Positions 15,929 to 24,753 of a stretch of 45,703 bases of DNA are shown here, piece by piece (position 1 is the stretch's first letter; every line of letters starts with the position of its first letter). A program made the translations under genes and the position numbers. The stretch comes from an uncultured Clostridia bacterium (GTDB lineage Bacteria > Bacillota > Clostridia > Oscillospirales > Ruminococcaceae). The notes under the pieces were generated by a model that worked only from the letters and a program-made list of their open reading frames with translations, made no database searches and was not told the origin of the DNA. The stretch spans positions 1 to 45,703 of the forward strand of contig CALXCO010000018.1 in assembly GCA_944386805.1 (NCBI GenBank). Reading direction: 5' to 3'.

Positions 15929-16407
15929 TGCAGCGTATGTGTGATAACATCATCCTGCGCACCAAACGGCTGACGGTGCGTCTATTCCGTGCGGACGATC
16001 TCGACCCGCTTTACCGGCTGTTGTCTGACCCGGAGGTGATGCGGTTCCTTGAGCCGCCCTTTTCACGGCAGCAGACGGCGGATTTTCTGGAACATGCCGG
16101 GCTGTGTGAGCCGCCTCTGGTCTATGCAGTCGAGGATGCAGCCGGGGAATTTGTCGGGTATGTCATCTGGCACCCCTATGAGCAGGGCGCCGATGAAATC
16201 GGCTGGGTGCTGTGCCGGGAGTACTGGCACAAAGGGTATGCCCAGGAACTGACCGAAGCTATGATTGCCGGCGCTCATGGCAGGACAGACAGTCTGGTCA
16301 TCGAATGCCTGCCCGAACAGCTGGCAACCAGACGGCTTGCCTTAAAAAATGGTTTTGTTTATGATGGGAAGTCCGGGGTATGTGATGTCTACCGGAGAAG
16401 GGTGTAA
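15928..16407 (+). CDS. GNAT-family N-acetyltransferase
   Basis: A 159-aa acetyltransferase of the RimJ/RimL type (ILRTKRLTVRLFRADDLDPL at the N-terminus, EIGWVLCREYWHKGYAQE as the acetyl-CoA binding strand and loop). The start overlaps the stop of the serine hydrolase gene (TGATG), so the two are translationally coupled. It may acetylate an amino group of a peptide, metabolite or antibiotic; the family does not tell which. A GTG one codon earlier is an alternative start. Confidence 0.82.
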   Translation: MQRMCDNIILRTKRLTVRLFRADDLDPLYRLLSDPEVMRFLEPPFSRQQTADFLEHAGLCEPPLVYAVEDAAGEFVGYVIWHPYEQGADEIGWVLCREYWHKGYAQELTEAMIAGAHGRTDSLVIECLPEQLATRRLALKNGFVYDGKSGVCDVYRRRV

Positions 16408-16440
16408 ATCCCTCAAAAAGTAACAATCTGTGGAAAGGAA

Positions 16441-16469
16441 TTGCAGCTTTTAAAAGAATCGTGTATACT
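16441..16469 (+). promoter_or_regulatory. Promoter of the VUT-transporter operon
   Basis: TTGCAG (16441-16446), 17-base spacer, TATACT (16464-16469). The transcript would begin near 16476, giving a leader of about 165 bases. Confidence 0.65.
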
Positions 16470-16475
16470 ATAAAA

Positions 16476-16592
16476 AGTCATCGCTCAGATGCCGACAGTT
16501 CGTTTGTACCATCCTGTCGCTAAACAAAACCAGGACTGCTGTTCATAGAATGGATAGATCGTGGCTTTGCGTTATGCAGAGCCATTTTCTTT
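16476..16592 (+). promoter_or_regulatory. Structured leader with transcription attenuator, candidate riboswitch
   Basis: The leader carries an intrinsic terminator (TGGCTTTGC, five-base loop, GCAGAGCCA at 16562-16584, then TTTTCTTTT) about 50 bases before the transporter start. Upstream, GACAG (near 16495) and CTGTC enclose a loop whose GTTT can pair with the AAAC just after the stem, the shape of an H-type pseudoknot. The downstream gene belongs to a family linked to queuosine precursors, so a preQ1-sensing riboswitch is a natural guess, but I do not recognise the consensus of a known preQ1 class. Confidence 0.45.
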
Positions 16593-16641
16593 TATGGAGG
16601 TAGTTTTGCGTTTTGGAAACTATCTTGTGGAGGAAAAGATT

Positions 16642-17418
16642 ATGAACAGCCAAAACGTACAAATCAAACCCCATACCCCGTCCATCGGGGCATGGCTGCA
16701 AAAGGAGCGGGAAGAGATTTCCATCCTGCTCAGATGTATTCCGGCAACAGCCGTCTCTCTATTTGTCGTCAGCGTCATCTGCATGAACCTGCTTGCCAAC
16801 AAGACACTGATTCAGACCGAATGGCTGGCACTGGACGGCGGGATTTTAATATCCTGGCTGTCGTTCATGTGCATGGACATCATCACCAAGCGATTCGGGC
16901 CGTCGGCGTCGAATAAAATTGCAGTGCTTGCGGCGGCAATCAACCTGCTGACCAGCTTTGTGTTTTATATCGCGAGCATTATCCCGTCCAACGCCGATGA
17001 TTATACCGCACTCAACGGCATCCTCGGCGGCACCTGGTTTATCCTGCTGGGGAGCACGATCGCGTTTCTTGCATCGGCAGCCATCAACAATTTCCTCAAC
17101 TGGACCATCGGCCGGGCATTCCAGAACAACCCGGACGGCAAACTGGCCTTTGCGGCACGGACGTACATCTCGACGCTGGTCGGCCAGTTTTTTGACAACC
17201 TGATTTTTGCAGTCATTGTGTTTATGATTTTTGCGCCGGTATTCTGGGACGGATTCAGCTGGACGCTGCTGCAATGTGTCACCTGTGCACTGACGGGTGC
17301 CGGGGCAGAACTGCTGATGGAGGTCATCTTCTCGCCATTCGGCTATAAGATCGCGAAAGAATGGAAGGAACGCGGCGTCGGTCAGCAATACCTCGATTAT
17401 ATTGAAGAAGGACGATAA
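16642..17418 (+). CDS. VUT-family (YhhQ/QPTR-like) transporter, probable queuosine-precursor uptake
   Basis: A 258-aa membrane protein with about six predicted helices. The family mark is VVSVICMNLLANKTLI in the first helix, followed by an acidic LSFMCMDIITKRFG segment in the second, and an INNFLNWTIGR loop. Members (Pfam Vut_1) import queuosine precursors such as preQ1, preQ0 or queuine. Start is ATG 16642, eight bases after GGAGG. The leader carries an attenuator. It is coupled to the SDR gene with one base between them. Confidence 0.75.
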   Translation: MNSQNVQIKPHTPSIGAWLQKEREEISILLRCIPATAVSLFVVSVICMNLLANKTLIQTEWLALDGGILISWLSFMCMDIITKRFGPSASNKIAVLAAAINLLTSFVFYIASIIPSNADDYTALNGILGGTWFILLGSTIAFLASAAINNFLNWTIGRAFQNNPDGKLAFAARTYISTLVGQFFDNLIFAVIVFMIFAPVFWDGFSWTLLQCVTCALTGAGAELLMEVIFSPFGYKIAKEWKERGVGQQYLDYIEEGR

Positions 17419-17419
17419 T

Positions 17420-18073
17420 ATGAAAGTATTGGTTACGGGTACCTCTCAGGGAATCGGCAAAGCGATTGCCGAACGTTTTCTGGCGGCCGGTCACGAGGTG
17501 ATCGGGATTGACCGGCAGGAGGCCGGAATCCGGCACGACCACTATACCCATTATCAGGTCGACGTCCGGGATTACGACCGGCTCCCCGACATTCAGGGCG
17601 TCAATATTCTGGTCAACAACGCCGGGGCCCAGAATGAGGCGGACATCGACATCAACCTGAAAGCCGTCATCCACATCACCGAAAAGTACGGCATGCAGGA
17701 TCAGATTCATTCGATTCTGAACATTGGTTCGGCAAGCGGGCACACCGGCTCGGAATTCCCGGAATACTGTGCAAGCAAGGGCGGTATTCTGGCGTATACC
17801 AAGAATGTCGCGATGCGGGTCGCGGCATTTGGCGCGACCTGCAACAGTCTGGACCCAGGCGGGGTACTGACGCCATTGAACGACTGCGTGATGAATGATG
17901 CGGAACTTTGGGCGCAGATTATGGACGAAACACCGCTGAAAAAGTGGGCGACGACCGAAGAGATCGCAGAATGGGCCTATTTTCTGACGGCAGTCAACAC
18001 CTTCTGTACCGGCCAGAGCATTATCGTCGATGGCGGCGAGTCGATCAACCGCAAATTTGTCTGGAAGGACTAA
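17420..18073 (+). CDS. Short-chain dehydrogenase/reductase
   Basis: A 217-aa Rossmann-fold enzyme: the NAD(P) glycine motif is TGTSQGIG (residues 7-14), NNAG is near residue 65, and the catalytic YxxxK is YCASK near 115. The protein is a little short (about 250 is usual). An isolated first-strand aspartate (VIGIDR) suggests NAD rather than NADP. It lies one base after the VUT-type transporter stop, and shares its promoter and leader. The substrate is unknown; if the transporter imports a base-like compound, the enzyme may act on it, but that is speculation. Confidence 0.88.
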   Translation: MKVLVTGTSQGIGKAIAERFLAAGHEVIGIDRQEAGIRHDHYTHYQVDVRDYDRLPDIQGVNILVNNAGAQNEADIDINLKAVIHITEKYGMQDQIHSILNIGSASGHTGSEFPEYCASKGGILAYTKNVAMRVAAFGATCNSLDPGGVLTPLNDCVMNDAELWAQIMDETPLKKWATTEEIAEWAYFLTAVNTFCTGQSIIVDGGESINRKFVWKD

Positions 18074-18105
18074 AGCGGTCGACTCCCTTCAATTGGATAC
18101 AAAAA

Positions 18106-18156
18106 TAACTGTCCCCAGTCACCGGATTGTCAGTCCGATGGCTGGGGACAGTCTGT
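18106..18156 (-). terminator. Terminator after the GNAT gene
   Basis: Long stem ACTGTCCCCAG / CTGGGGACAGT enclosing a second short stem (CGGATT / AGTCCG). On the minus strand it is followed by TATTTTTG; on the plus strand there is no T-run, so its main role is for the minus-strand gene ending at 18168. Confidence 0.75.
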
Positions 18157-18167
18157 TGATGGGGTAT

Positions 18168-18662
18168 TTAGGACAGGTCCAGCAGATACTTTGCGCCCAT
18201 TTCGGTTTTGGCGTATTCCCGAAAGCCGACGCTTTCAAAACAGCGCCGGGAGCCTTGATTATAGGAGTAGATATCCGCGACGTACATTTTCTGAAAGCCC
18301 AGCGCCTTCCCGCGTGCCACAAGGGCACGCACCACTTTTTTCCCGATGCCTTTTCCACGGTAAGATTTGTCTCCAATCACAATGGGCATATCTTCCTGCC
18401 AGAATGTGACATCACCGATCGGTTTATAGGCATTGTCTTGCAGGACTTCGATGAAATAGAGCTCTCCCATACGGTTCAGGTAGGTATACATTTCTTTCAG
18501 TTTTTCGGCCGTATAGCGATTTCGTTTTCCGTCCACAAGATAAACCGTTTCCTCATCCTGATACCATGCAAGGGCGAAATCATCCTTTCCGTCATACTTG
18601 CGAAGACGTAAACCGGGGTCAATCTGAATGACTGCAGGTTGTTCAATTCCCTGAATGGGCAT
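18168..18662 (-). CDS. GNAT-family N-acetyltransferase
   Basis: A 164-aa acetyltransferase with the acetyl-CoA loop RGKGIGKKV (motif A, Q/RxxGxG/A) near residue 105 and the NQGSRRCFESVGF motif-B region near 140. The start is the second of two close ATGs (18662), seven bases after GGAGG; the first is too close to the site. It stands alone with its own terminator. The group acetylated is unknown. Confidence 0.85.
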   Translation of the reverse strand: MPIQGIEQPAVIQIDPGLRLRKYDGKDDFALAWYQDEETVYLVDGKRNRYTAEKLKEMYTYLNRMGELYFIEVLQDNAYKPIGDVTFWQEDMPIVIGDKSYRGKGIGKKVVRALVARGKALGFQKMYVADIYSYNQGSRRCFESVGFREYAKTEMGAKYLLDLS

Positions 18663-18778
18663 TTCCATTCCTCCAATTCATGCCGTTTTGATTATGATAA
18701 CACAAATGAACAATCGAGACCAGCAAATTTTCCATCGGGTAAGGACATTTGGCCAGCCAGGAAAGTCCGGTGCAGATT

Positions 18779-21700
18779 TTACCCTGCAAATATCCAGCGG
18801 CCGTCTTCCCATACAAATTCCGCCGTCTGGAGCGGCAGTTCATCGGCACGTGCTGTCAGCTCGGCCAGTGTCGGATAGAGCGGCCAGCTGTCGCCCAGTG
18901 CTTCCGCATCTTCGCTGTCGCTTTCGGATACAAACGGGCTGTCGCTGTCCGGGTACCAGATCAGGGTGACATAGGAAACCGTCAGCCGTTCATCGGACTG
19001 GGTCATCGCGACCGGATAGAGGTGGGACGAGGTCTCAAAGCCAACGCCGTAGGCAGACTCGACGATATCCTCTTCCGGGTAGTAGCCAATCAGGTTGCCG
19101 GGGTAATCCCAGTCGATTTCGGCATCGGCTCCCCAGGCATCCGCGATGACCTCCCGGTAAATCTCACCCGGAAAGAAATATTCGACTGCCAGCGACAGGT
19201 TTTCACTCCAGTCCGGATATCCTTCCATTCCTTCCAGAAAGGCTGCCAGCCGCTGGGTCCACGCATCCCACTCATCCGAAGCCCGGAATTCTGCCATCCG
19301 TTCAGCAAAGACATAGTAGAATTGATTGTACATCATTGCGGCCGGATTTCCGGTTTGCTGGTTCTGCCAGCGCATGCAGTTGAGCAGCTGTTCAATCCGG
19401 AAGGTAGTTTCCTCCCGGTAAAGGCGGGGCATTTCTTCCGCCGCCGCATCCCGTGCCATGGCAAGGGTATCGTTGTCAATCAATCCCGCTGCCAGTCCGT
19501 CGGACAGCGAAACAGCGGTTGGATTTTCGCCCGCCGTATAGACAAACAACAGCGAGTCATCCGTCTGCCAGAAGGTGATTCCGCCCACCTGAACTTGGGT
19601 CGCGCCATCCGGGACCAGTCCGGGCGCAGCCTGCCGGTATGAATAGGAACCCTCCGGGTTCTGCATCGCAAGGCAGACAGCCGTGTTTCCTTCCAGCGTC
19701 AGGACATGTACCGTCCAGTTGTCATACCGCTGCCGGTTGCCGGTTTGCAGGACAGCGGCGGCATCCAGCAGTTCCAGCTGCCGTTCAGACGCAAACTGCC
19801 GCTGTTCCGTGTCCGATTTGTTATATACAGGTGTGTACGGATTGTCATCGGTCGAAAACTGCTCAGAAATCGGGGTAAGGTAGTCCGGCGCCTGATTCAG
19901 GGGTGCCGTATAATACCGTGCGGGTTCTGACGGTTCAGCCGGGAGCAGTTCGAGAATCATCTGTTCATCGGTTTCATAGAAGTTTGCAGAAGCATAGCCG
20001 GTGTCGGTATCGGCAATATCGATTGCTGTGACGGCAGGCTCTGCGGGAAGGTCGGGCAGTTCGGAACATTCCGTCCAGCGCAGCGGATGAAATGCTGCCG
20101 AAGACAGCGTGTCGGAATAGGCGGTGGCTCCACTCTCGCGCAATGTCAGATAGATCGGCGCATCAAATAACCGCACCAGTACCGGGTCCATCTCGGCCGC
20201 CTGCGTTTCCTCTCCATCGAGGACCGGACGCAGTTCCCGCGGCTGCAAACTGTCGGCGAGTTCGGAAAGTGGGCGGGAAAAGACAGTCAATGGCTGCGGG
20301 GTGCCATCCTGGGCAGATGTGGACAGAACGGTCAGCAGCCAGCTGTCGTTGCAGCTGTTCAGCACACCATTGAGCAGCATCGGTTCGCTCAGCGTCCCCT
20401 CGGCAAAGTTGAACAGATAGGCACGCTGACCGTTGAGCTTATAGCTCCGGTCGATGACGACCATCCGTTCCCGGTCAATCATCCGTAGGATGACCCGCGG
20501 CGAATAAAAGGAGTCGCCGCTGATGCTGAGCGGGAAAACCCCTTCCAGCGACAGATAATCAAAAGAATAGCTGCCAAAGTCCAGCGTCCGGATTGTTTCC
20601 AGCGAATTCTGGTCGATCAGTTCGGCATTCCAGCCGTTGTCGTCCAGATACGCATACAGGATGGTCCCGTCGTCGAGGATTTTATGGAAGGAGTTGAGCA
20701 GGCCACCCTGGGTATACAGCGGACTTCCGGCAAGAATACGGGTCTTCCATCCGTCCTCCTGCTGTACCGCCGCTACCATGCCGTTGACAAACGGATAGCC
20801 GGTCATCGACAGATCGGCGGTAATTGTCCGGCCTTCATTGGAAAAGCGGATGTTGTCCAACCCATCGACATCTCCCGAAAACATGCCTTCTCCGGCAATC
20901 GCGTCCCGTATTTCATTGAGAATCAGGACATTCTCGACCTGTTCACTGCCGTTAGTGTCCTGTATCGTGACCATCAGGTTCTCTCCGGGAAAGCTGGCGG
21001 TGAGGAGGCCGTCATCGGTCAGATGGCCGTCCTGACCATCGATGGTATCATAATCGGAACGGATTTCGCCATTCAGCCGGATGCCCCAGACAAAGTTGGT
21101 CTGACCGCCGGAAGCATTGACGGGAGTGGAGATGCCGGTGATCTCCAGATCGTAAAGGGATGTTTCACTGACCCGGACGTTTTGGATATTGAGCCGTTCG
21201 GTCTCCTCGGAATAGACCAGCTCTCCATCCGGGATATGGTAGACACGCAGCGCACAGCTGCCTTCGCTTTCCCATCCCCATCCGACCAGCCAGTCACCGG
21301 CCGGATAGATCTGCCAGTTGTCGGTCAGTTCGGCCAGCTCGGTATAACCGGGCAGGTCGGTTTGGACAATGTTGGTCGACCAGCCGGTGTAGGGAATCGA
21401 CTGGAATGCTTCTGCCAGCGGCTGGAAGGCGTCCGGATTGACCGAAACCTGTGTTTCACCCATCGAAAGGACGGCGCTTCCGTTTTCACTCCAGAAGTAG
21501 ACGGCGGTTGTTCCGCGTGGGTTGACCAGTTGGAGGGAGATTTCCTCCATCCCTTCCGAATAGCCAGGCTGCTGACCGGAAACCGGCTGTCCGGGATTGG
21601 ACAGGATCGCCTGCGCAAACTGTGTGACAAAGTCTGCCCCGACGGCAAAATAGTCGCCGTAATCCCGCAGTCCCCACATTGTTTCGGCATTGACCACTGC

Positions 21701-23161
21701 CGAGAGGATTTGCTGCTGCTCATCGGGGAGCATGGCATACTTGTCCGAAGCTTGCAGCAGCCGTGCACGCAGTGTCTCCTCGGTTCCAAGCGGGACGGTA
21801 TAGCTTGTCTCGGTGCCGTCCCGGCGCAGGATGGCGACCGGGTCGGTCTGTGACAGGACGATTTCACAGTCTTCTGTCTCGATGTCCAGTGCAGCCAGTT
21901 GTTCGGGGACCGGTACGCTGTCCGTCTGCTGCCAGTCTTCCGGGTTGAGCAGAGCGGCGGTTTGTTCATCTGCCGTGACCGTGAGCGGGATACCGGCCAG
22001 ATTGGCCTGTATCGTATCGCCCGACTGTATGATGGCCGGTTCGCGGATGGGGTCGGTCAGCAAAACCACTGCTCCGGCAGTCAGCAGCAGGACAGCCGCG
22101 ATGGAGACCCACAATGCCGGTTTTTTATAGGACAATGCGTTTTTAATGCGGGTTTTCAGGTTGGATTCACCGAACATCAGCAGGGGAGAGACCAGCCGGT
22201 GCTGCCGGACCGACAGGTCGAGCAGCGCACCGGCATAGGTTGCTGCGGCATTACTGCCCAGTCTGGAAAGGGCGGCTTCGTCGCAGGAAAGCTCCATGTC
22301 TTTCGCCGAGTATTTGAGCGCCAGCCAGATCAGCGGGTTGAACCAGTGAACGCAGGTGACCGCCAGCGATACCAGACGAATCAGATGGTCGCCGCGGCGG
22401 ATATGAATCAGCTCATGGACGACCATACACTCCAGCTGTTCTTCCGGGAACACACCATCGGGGAGGATAATCCGGGGGCGCAGATAGCCGATGACCATCG
22501 GACTTTCCGCACAGGCCGAGGTATACAGCGCAACACGGCGGCGCAGTGGATGGCGGAGCAGACGGTTGCATCGGTCAAAGAGCTGCTGGTCATGGTACAG
22601 ACAGGCGGTTTTATATTTTTGCAGCAGGACCAGATAGGTGCCGGCGCCGCCCATCAGCAACAGCAGTACACCGCATATCCAGATACAGGACCCGGCGACA
22701 GGCAGCAGCTGTTCATCCAGCCCGTTTTGGGGATTGTCCGAAACGGGCAGAGAGGCCACGGTATCCGAATCGGGTTCAGTCTCTGCCGGGACAGATTCCG
22801 TCGGGGAGGTTTCAGACGATTCCTCCGGAATCGACGCCGCTGCTTCTTCATCCGAAGCGGCGGGTATCTCCGGCACCAGCTCAATCGATGGGAAAGAAGG
22901 TGTGGCCGGGACGGCCTCTGCCAGATCTTCATAGATGGTATACTGGGGGGTATAAGCGGTCGGGGTGAAGATACTAACAGGACTGGGCAGCGATACCGGC
23001 AGGATCAACCGCAGCAGGACCAGACCCCACATCGCATAGCTGAACCGCCTTGGCAGTTTTTTACCGGCCAGCAGCCGCACAGCCAATACGATGGCGACGA
23101 TAATACAGGCGGTCAGGCTGGTTTTGGCCACAAAAAGGAAGCTGGAAATCAGCGCGTTCAT
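18779..23161 (-). CDS. Very large M56 (BlaR1/MecR1-like) membrane metalloprotease with giant extracellular region
   Basis: A 1460-aa protein. Residues 1-370 match the M56/BlaR1 family: three or four membrane segments (about 8-32, 40-62, 155-180, 350-368), the zinc-protease motif HELIH (H249, E250, H253) and the third ligand E290 in the DMELSCDEA motif. BlaR1 proteins are about 580-600 aa. Here the part after the last helix runs to about 1090 residues outside the cell and is acidic, rich in beta strands (propeller-like about 600-950), with no clear penicillin-binding SxxK domain. It is encoded 16 bases after a BlaI-type repressor. BlaR1 binds ligand outside, cleaves BlaI inside and frees its target operon, so this is probably the sensor-protease of an unknown envelope signal. 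Function of the outer region is not assigned. Confidence 0.8.
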   Translation of the reverse strand: MNALISSFLFVAKTSLTACIIVAIVLAVRLLAGKKLPRRFSYAMWGLVLLRLILPVSLPSPVSIFTPTAYTPQYTIYEDLAEAVPATPSFPSIELVPEIPAASDEEAAASIPEESSETSPTESVPAETEPDSDTVASLPVSDNPQNGLDEQLLPVAGSCIWICGVLLLLMGGAGTYLVLLQKYKTACLYHDQQLFDRCNRLLRHPLRRRVALYTSACAESPMVIGYLRPRIILPDGVFPEEQLECMVVHELIHIRRGDHLIRLVSLAVTCVHWFNPLIWLALKYSAKDMELSCDEAALSRLGSNAAATYAGALLDLSVRQHRLVSPLLMFGESNLKTRIKNALSYKKPALWVSIAAVLLLTAGAVVLLTDPIREPAIIQSGDTIQANLAGIPLTVTADEQTAALLNPEDWQQTDSVPVPEQLAALDIETEDCEIVLSQTDPVAILRRDGTETSYTVPLGTEETLRARLLQASDKYAMLPDEQQQILSAVVNAETMWGLRDYGDYFAVGADFVTQFAQAILSNPGQPVSGQQPGYSEGMEEISLQLVNPRGTTAVYFWSENGSAVLSMGETQVSVNPDAFQPLAEAFQSIPYTGWSTNIVQTDLPGYTELAELTDNWQIYPAGDWLVGWGWESEGSCALRVYHIPDGELVYSEETERLNIQNVRVSETSLYDLEITGISTPVNASGGQTNFVWGIRLNGEIRSDYDTIDGQDGHLTDDGLLTASFPGENLMVTIQDTNGSEQVENVLILNEIRDAIAGEGMFSGDVDGLDNIRFSNEGRTITADLSMTGYPFVNGMVAAVQQEDGWKTRILAGSPLYTQGGLLNSFHKILDDGTILYAYLDDNGWNAELIDQNSLETIRTLDFGSYSFDYLSLEGVFPLSISGDSFYSPRVILRMIDRERMVVIDRSYKLNGQRAYLFNFAEGTLSEPMLLNGVLNSCNDSWLLTVLSTSAQDGTPQPLTVFSRPLSELADSLQPRELRPVLDGEETQAAEMDPVLVRLFDAPIYLTLRESGATAYSDTLSSAAFHPLRWTECSELPDLPAEPAVTAIDIADTDTGYASANFYETDEQMILELLPAEPSEPARYYTAPLNQAPDYLTPISEQFSTDDNPYTPVYNKSDTEQRQFASERQLELLDAAAVLQTGNRQRYDNWTVHVLTLEGNTAVCLAMQNPEGSYSYRQAAPGLVPDGATQVQVGGITFWQTDDSLLFVYTAGENPTAVSLSDGLAAGLIDNDTLAMARDAAAEEMPRLYREETTFRIEQLLNCMRWQNQQTGNPAAMMYNQFYYVFAERMAEFRASDEWDAWTQRLAAFLEGMEGYPDWSENLSLAVEYFFPGEIYREVIADAWGADAEIDWDYPGNLIGYYPEEDIVESAYGVGFETSSHLYPVAMTQSDERLTVSYVTLIWYPDSDSPFVSESDSEDAEALGDSWPLYPTLAELTARADELPLQTAEFVWEDGRWIFAG

Positions 23162-23177
23162 CTCATCACTCCCTCGT

Positions 23178-23543
23178 TTATTTCGGCTTGGTCTGCCGGT
23201 CGATCAGTGCTTTCAGTTCTTCAGCTTCCTCGGCGGTAAATTCTTCCCTGGACAGAAAATTCGTCAGGAATAGCCGTGTCGAGCCTTTAAAAAGGCGGTC
23301 GACCAGACTCTGACTTTCCGAAAGGCAGACCTGTTCCCGGCTGACCAGCGGTGTAATGACAGCGTTTTCATTTTTGAGGATATTTCGGCCGGTGAGTTTT
23401 TTGACGACGGTAAAGACGGTGGATTTTTTCCAGCCGAGTTTTTCTCCGGCAAGCTGGACCAGCGCAGTGGAACGGATGGGAGCATTTTCCCAGATCAGTT
23501 CCATCAGCCGCAGTTCTGCTTCAAAAATCTGAATATTTTCCAT
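23178..23543 (-). CDS. BlaI/MecI/CopY-family transcriptional repressor
   Basis: A 121-aa winged-helix repressor. N-terminal HTH (about 5-75: ELRLMELIWENAPIRSTALV, WKKSTVFTVVKKLTGRNIL) and a C-terminal dimerisation helix region (about 85-120). Between them lies the site where BlaR1-type proteases cut, although I cannot name the exact bond. It is the promoter-proximal gene of the operon with the M56 protease, so the pair regulates itself. A perfect palindrome sits at its transcription start. Confidence 0.92.
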   Translation of the reverse strand: MENIQIFEAELRLMELIWENAPIRSTALVQLAGEKLGWKKSTVFTVVKKLTGRNILKNENAVITPLVSREQVCLSESQSLVDRLFKGSTRLFLTNFLSREEFTAEEAEELKALIDRQTKPK

Positions 23544-23563
23544 AGGGCACCTCCTGTCGCAAT

Positions 23564-23621
23564 AGGTCTATCATGATAGACCTCCTGATTTCAGGATAGC
23601 ATATTGTCCTGCGGTTGTCAA
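23564..23621 (-). promoter_or_regulatory. Promoter and 20-bp operator palindrome of the BlaI-M56 operon
   Basis: On the minus strand TTGACA (23616-23621), 17 bases, TATCCT (23593-23598). AGGTCTATCATGATAGACCT (23564-23583) is a perfect 20-base palindrome immediately after the -10, covering the likely start of transcription. The position is what a BlaI-type repressor needs to block its own operon. The core TCATGA differs from the TACA/TGTA of classical MecI/BlaI sites. Confidence 0.8.
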
Positions 23622-23716
23622 CTCTTTTGTTCAAAATAAAGAGGGCGGGATGGTCGACAGTTGGACGGGATTGCAGGTAAAAGGTGACAGAATTTTTGAA
23701 ATGTACAAAAGCGGTA

Positions 23717-23745
23717 TTGTCATCAATGGCGGATTGCGGTACAAT
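23717..23745 (+). promoter_or_regulatory. Promoter of the sugar-use operon
   Basis: TTGTCA (23717-23722), 17 bases, TACAAT (23740-23745), about 60 bases before the isomerase start. Confidence 0.6.
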
Positions 23746-23805
23746 AAGGGAAGAACTGCGGCGATCGGTACACGAGAGCCGCTGCCTGTCGAAAAAGGAT
23801 GATGG

Positions 23806-24717
23806 ATGATGAAACAGTCGATTTATGATTATATGAAATTGGGGACCATCGCGTTTATGAGTTACCCGTCGATCATGTCGGGGACCGGAGATGAGATTCT
23901 GCCGGTCATCAAAAAACTTGTGACCGACCCGTATTTTACCGCGATAGAGGTCAGCTGGATAAAGGACCCGGCTGTCCGCAAAAAAGCGGCGGACCTGCTT
24001 GCCCAGAGTGGTATTAAGGTCTGCTATGGCGCACAGCCGCGGCTGCTGACAACCGGGTACAACATCAACGATCTCGACCCGCAAAAACGTGAGCTGGCGT
24101 TGTCTTCGCTGATGGAGGGCCTGCATGAAGCCCATCAGCTGGGTGCATCCGGGATGGCGTTTCTGAGCGGCAAATATTGCGAGGAGACGAAGGAACAGTC
24201 CTATGCAGCGCTTGTCTCCTCGACCAAGGCACTTTGTGCGGAGGCGCAGAAACTGGGGATGACGGTTGAACTGGAAGTGTTCGATTACGATGTCGACAAA
24301 AAGAGCCTGATCGGACCCACCCTCTATGCCAAACAGTTCGCCGAGGAAATCCGCAAAGAATATGCCAATTTTGGCCTGCTGATTGACCTGTCCCATTTCC
24401 CGCTGATTCATGAAAGTGTCAGGGAGTCGGTTTTGCCGGTGCGCGACCTGATTACCCATGTCCATATCGGCAACGCTGTCGCGACGCCGGGAGCGGTCGC
24501 CTATGGTGATGCACATCCTCGCTTCGGTTTTCCGGGCAGTGCCAATGGCATGCCGGAACTGGTGGAGTTTTTGCGGGAGCTGCTGGAGATCGGATTTTTG
24601 CGGACCGAAAATCCGCCGGTGCTCAGTTTTGAGGTAAAACCCTGGGGCGATGAAGACCCGGATGTCGTATTGGCCGGATGCAAACGCTTTCTGGATGAAG
24701 CGTGGGCACAGGTGTAA
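23806..24717 (+). CDS. Sugar phosphate isomerase/epimerase-like TIM-barrel protein
   Basis: A 303-aa protein of the xylose-isomerase-like TIM barrel superfamily. Metal-binding residues of the superfamily appear in order: E in TVELEVFDYD, D/H in LIDLSHFPLIH, H in THVHIGNA and E in LSFEVKPWGDEDP. The start is the first of two in-frame ATGs seven bases after AAAAAGG. It heads a plus-strand operon with a 2-hydroxyacid dehydrogenase and a GH78-like glycosidase, so it probably isomerises the sugar or sugar acid released by these. The exact substrate is unknown. Confidence 0.85.
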   Translation: MMKQSIYDYMKLGTIAFMSYPSIMSGTGDEILPVIKKLVTDPYFTAIEVSWIKDPAVRKKAADLLAQSGIKVCYGAQPRLLTTGYNINDLDPQKRELALSSLMEGLHEAHQLGASGMAFLSGKYCEETKEQSYAALVSSTKALCAEAQKLGMTVELEVFDYDVDKKSLIGPTLYAKQFAEEIRKEYANFGLLIDLSHFPLIHESVRESVLPVRDLITHVHIGNAVATPGAVAYGDAHPRFGFPGSANGMPELVEFLRELLEIGFLRTENPPVLSFEVKPWGDEDPDVVLAGCKRFLDEAWAQV

Positions 24718-24753
24718 ACAACAGATGATGTGAGAGTCAGAAAGGAAATAATC

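Noticed and set aside
16476-16592. Known preQ1-I riboswitch
   Set aside because: The stem and tail shape are similar, but the loop and the A-rich tail do not match the class I consensus closely enough to name it.
18106-18156. Plus-strand terminator of the SDR gene
   Set aside because: The hairpin has no T-run on the plus strand; its T-run is on the minus strand.
23564-23583. Classical MecI/BlaI operator
   Set aside because: The palindrome lacks TACA/TGTA half-sites; kept as operator by position only.
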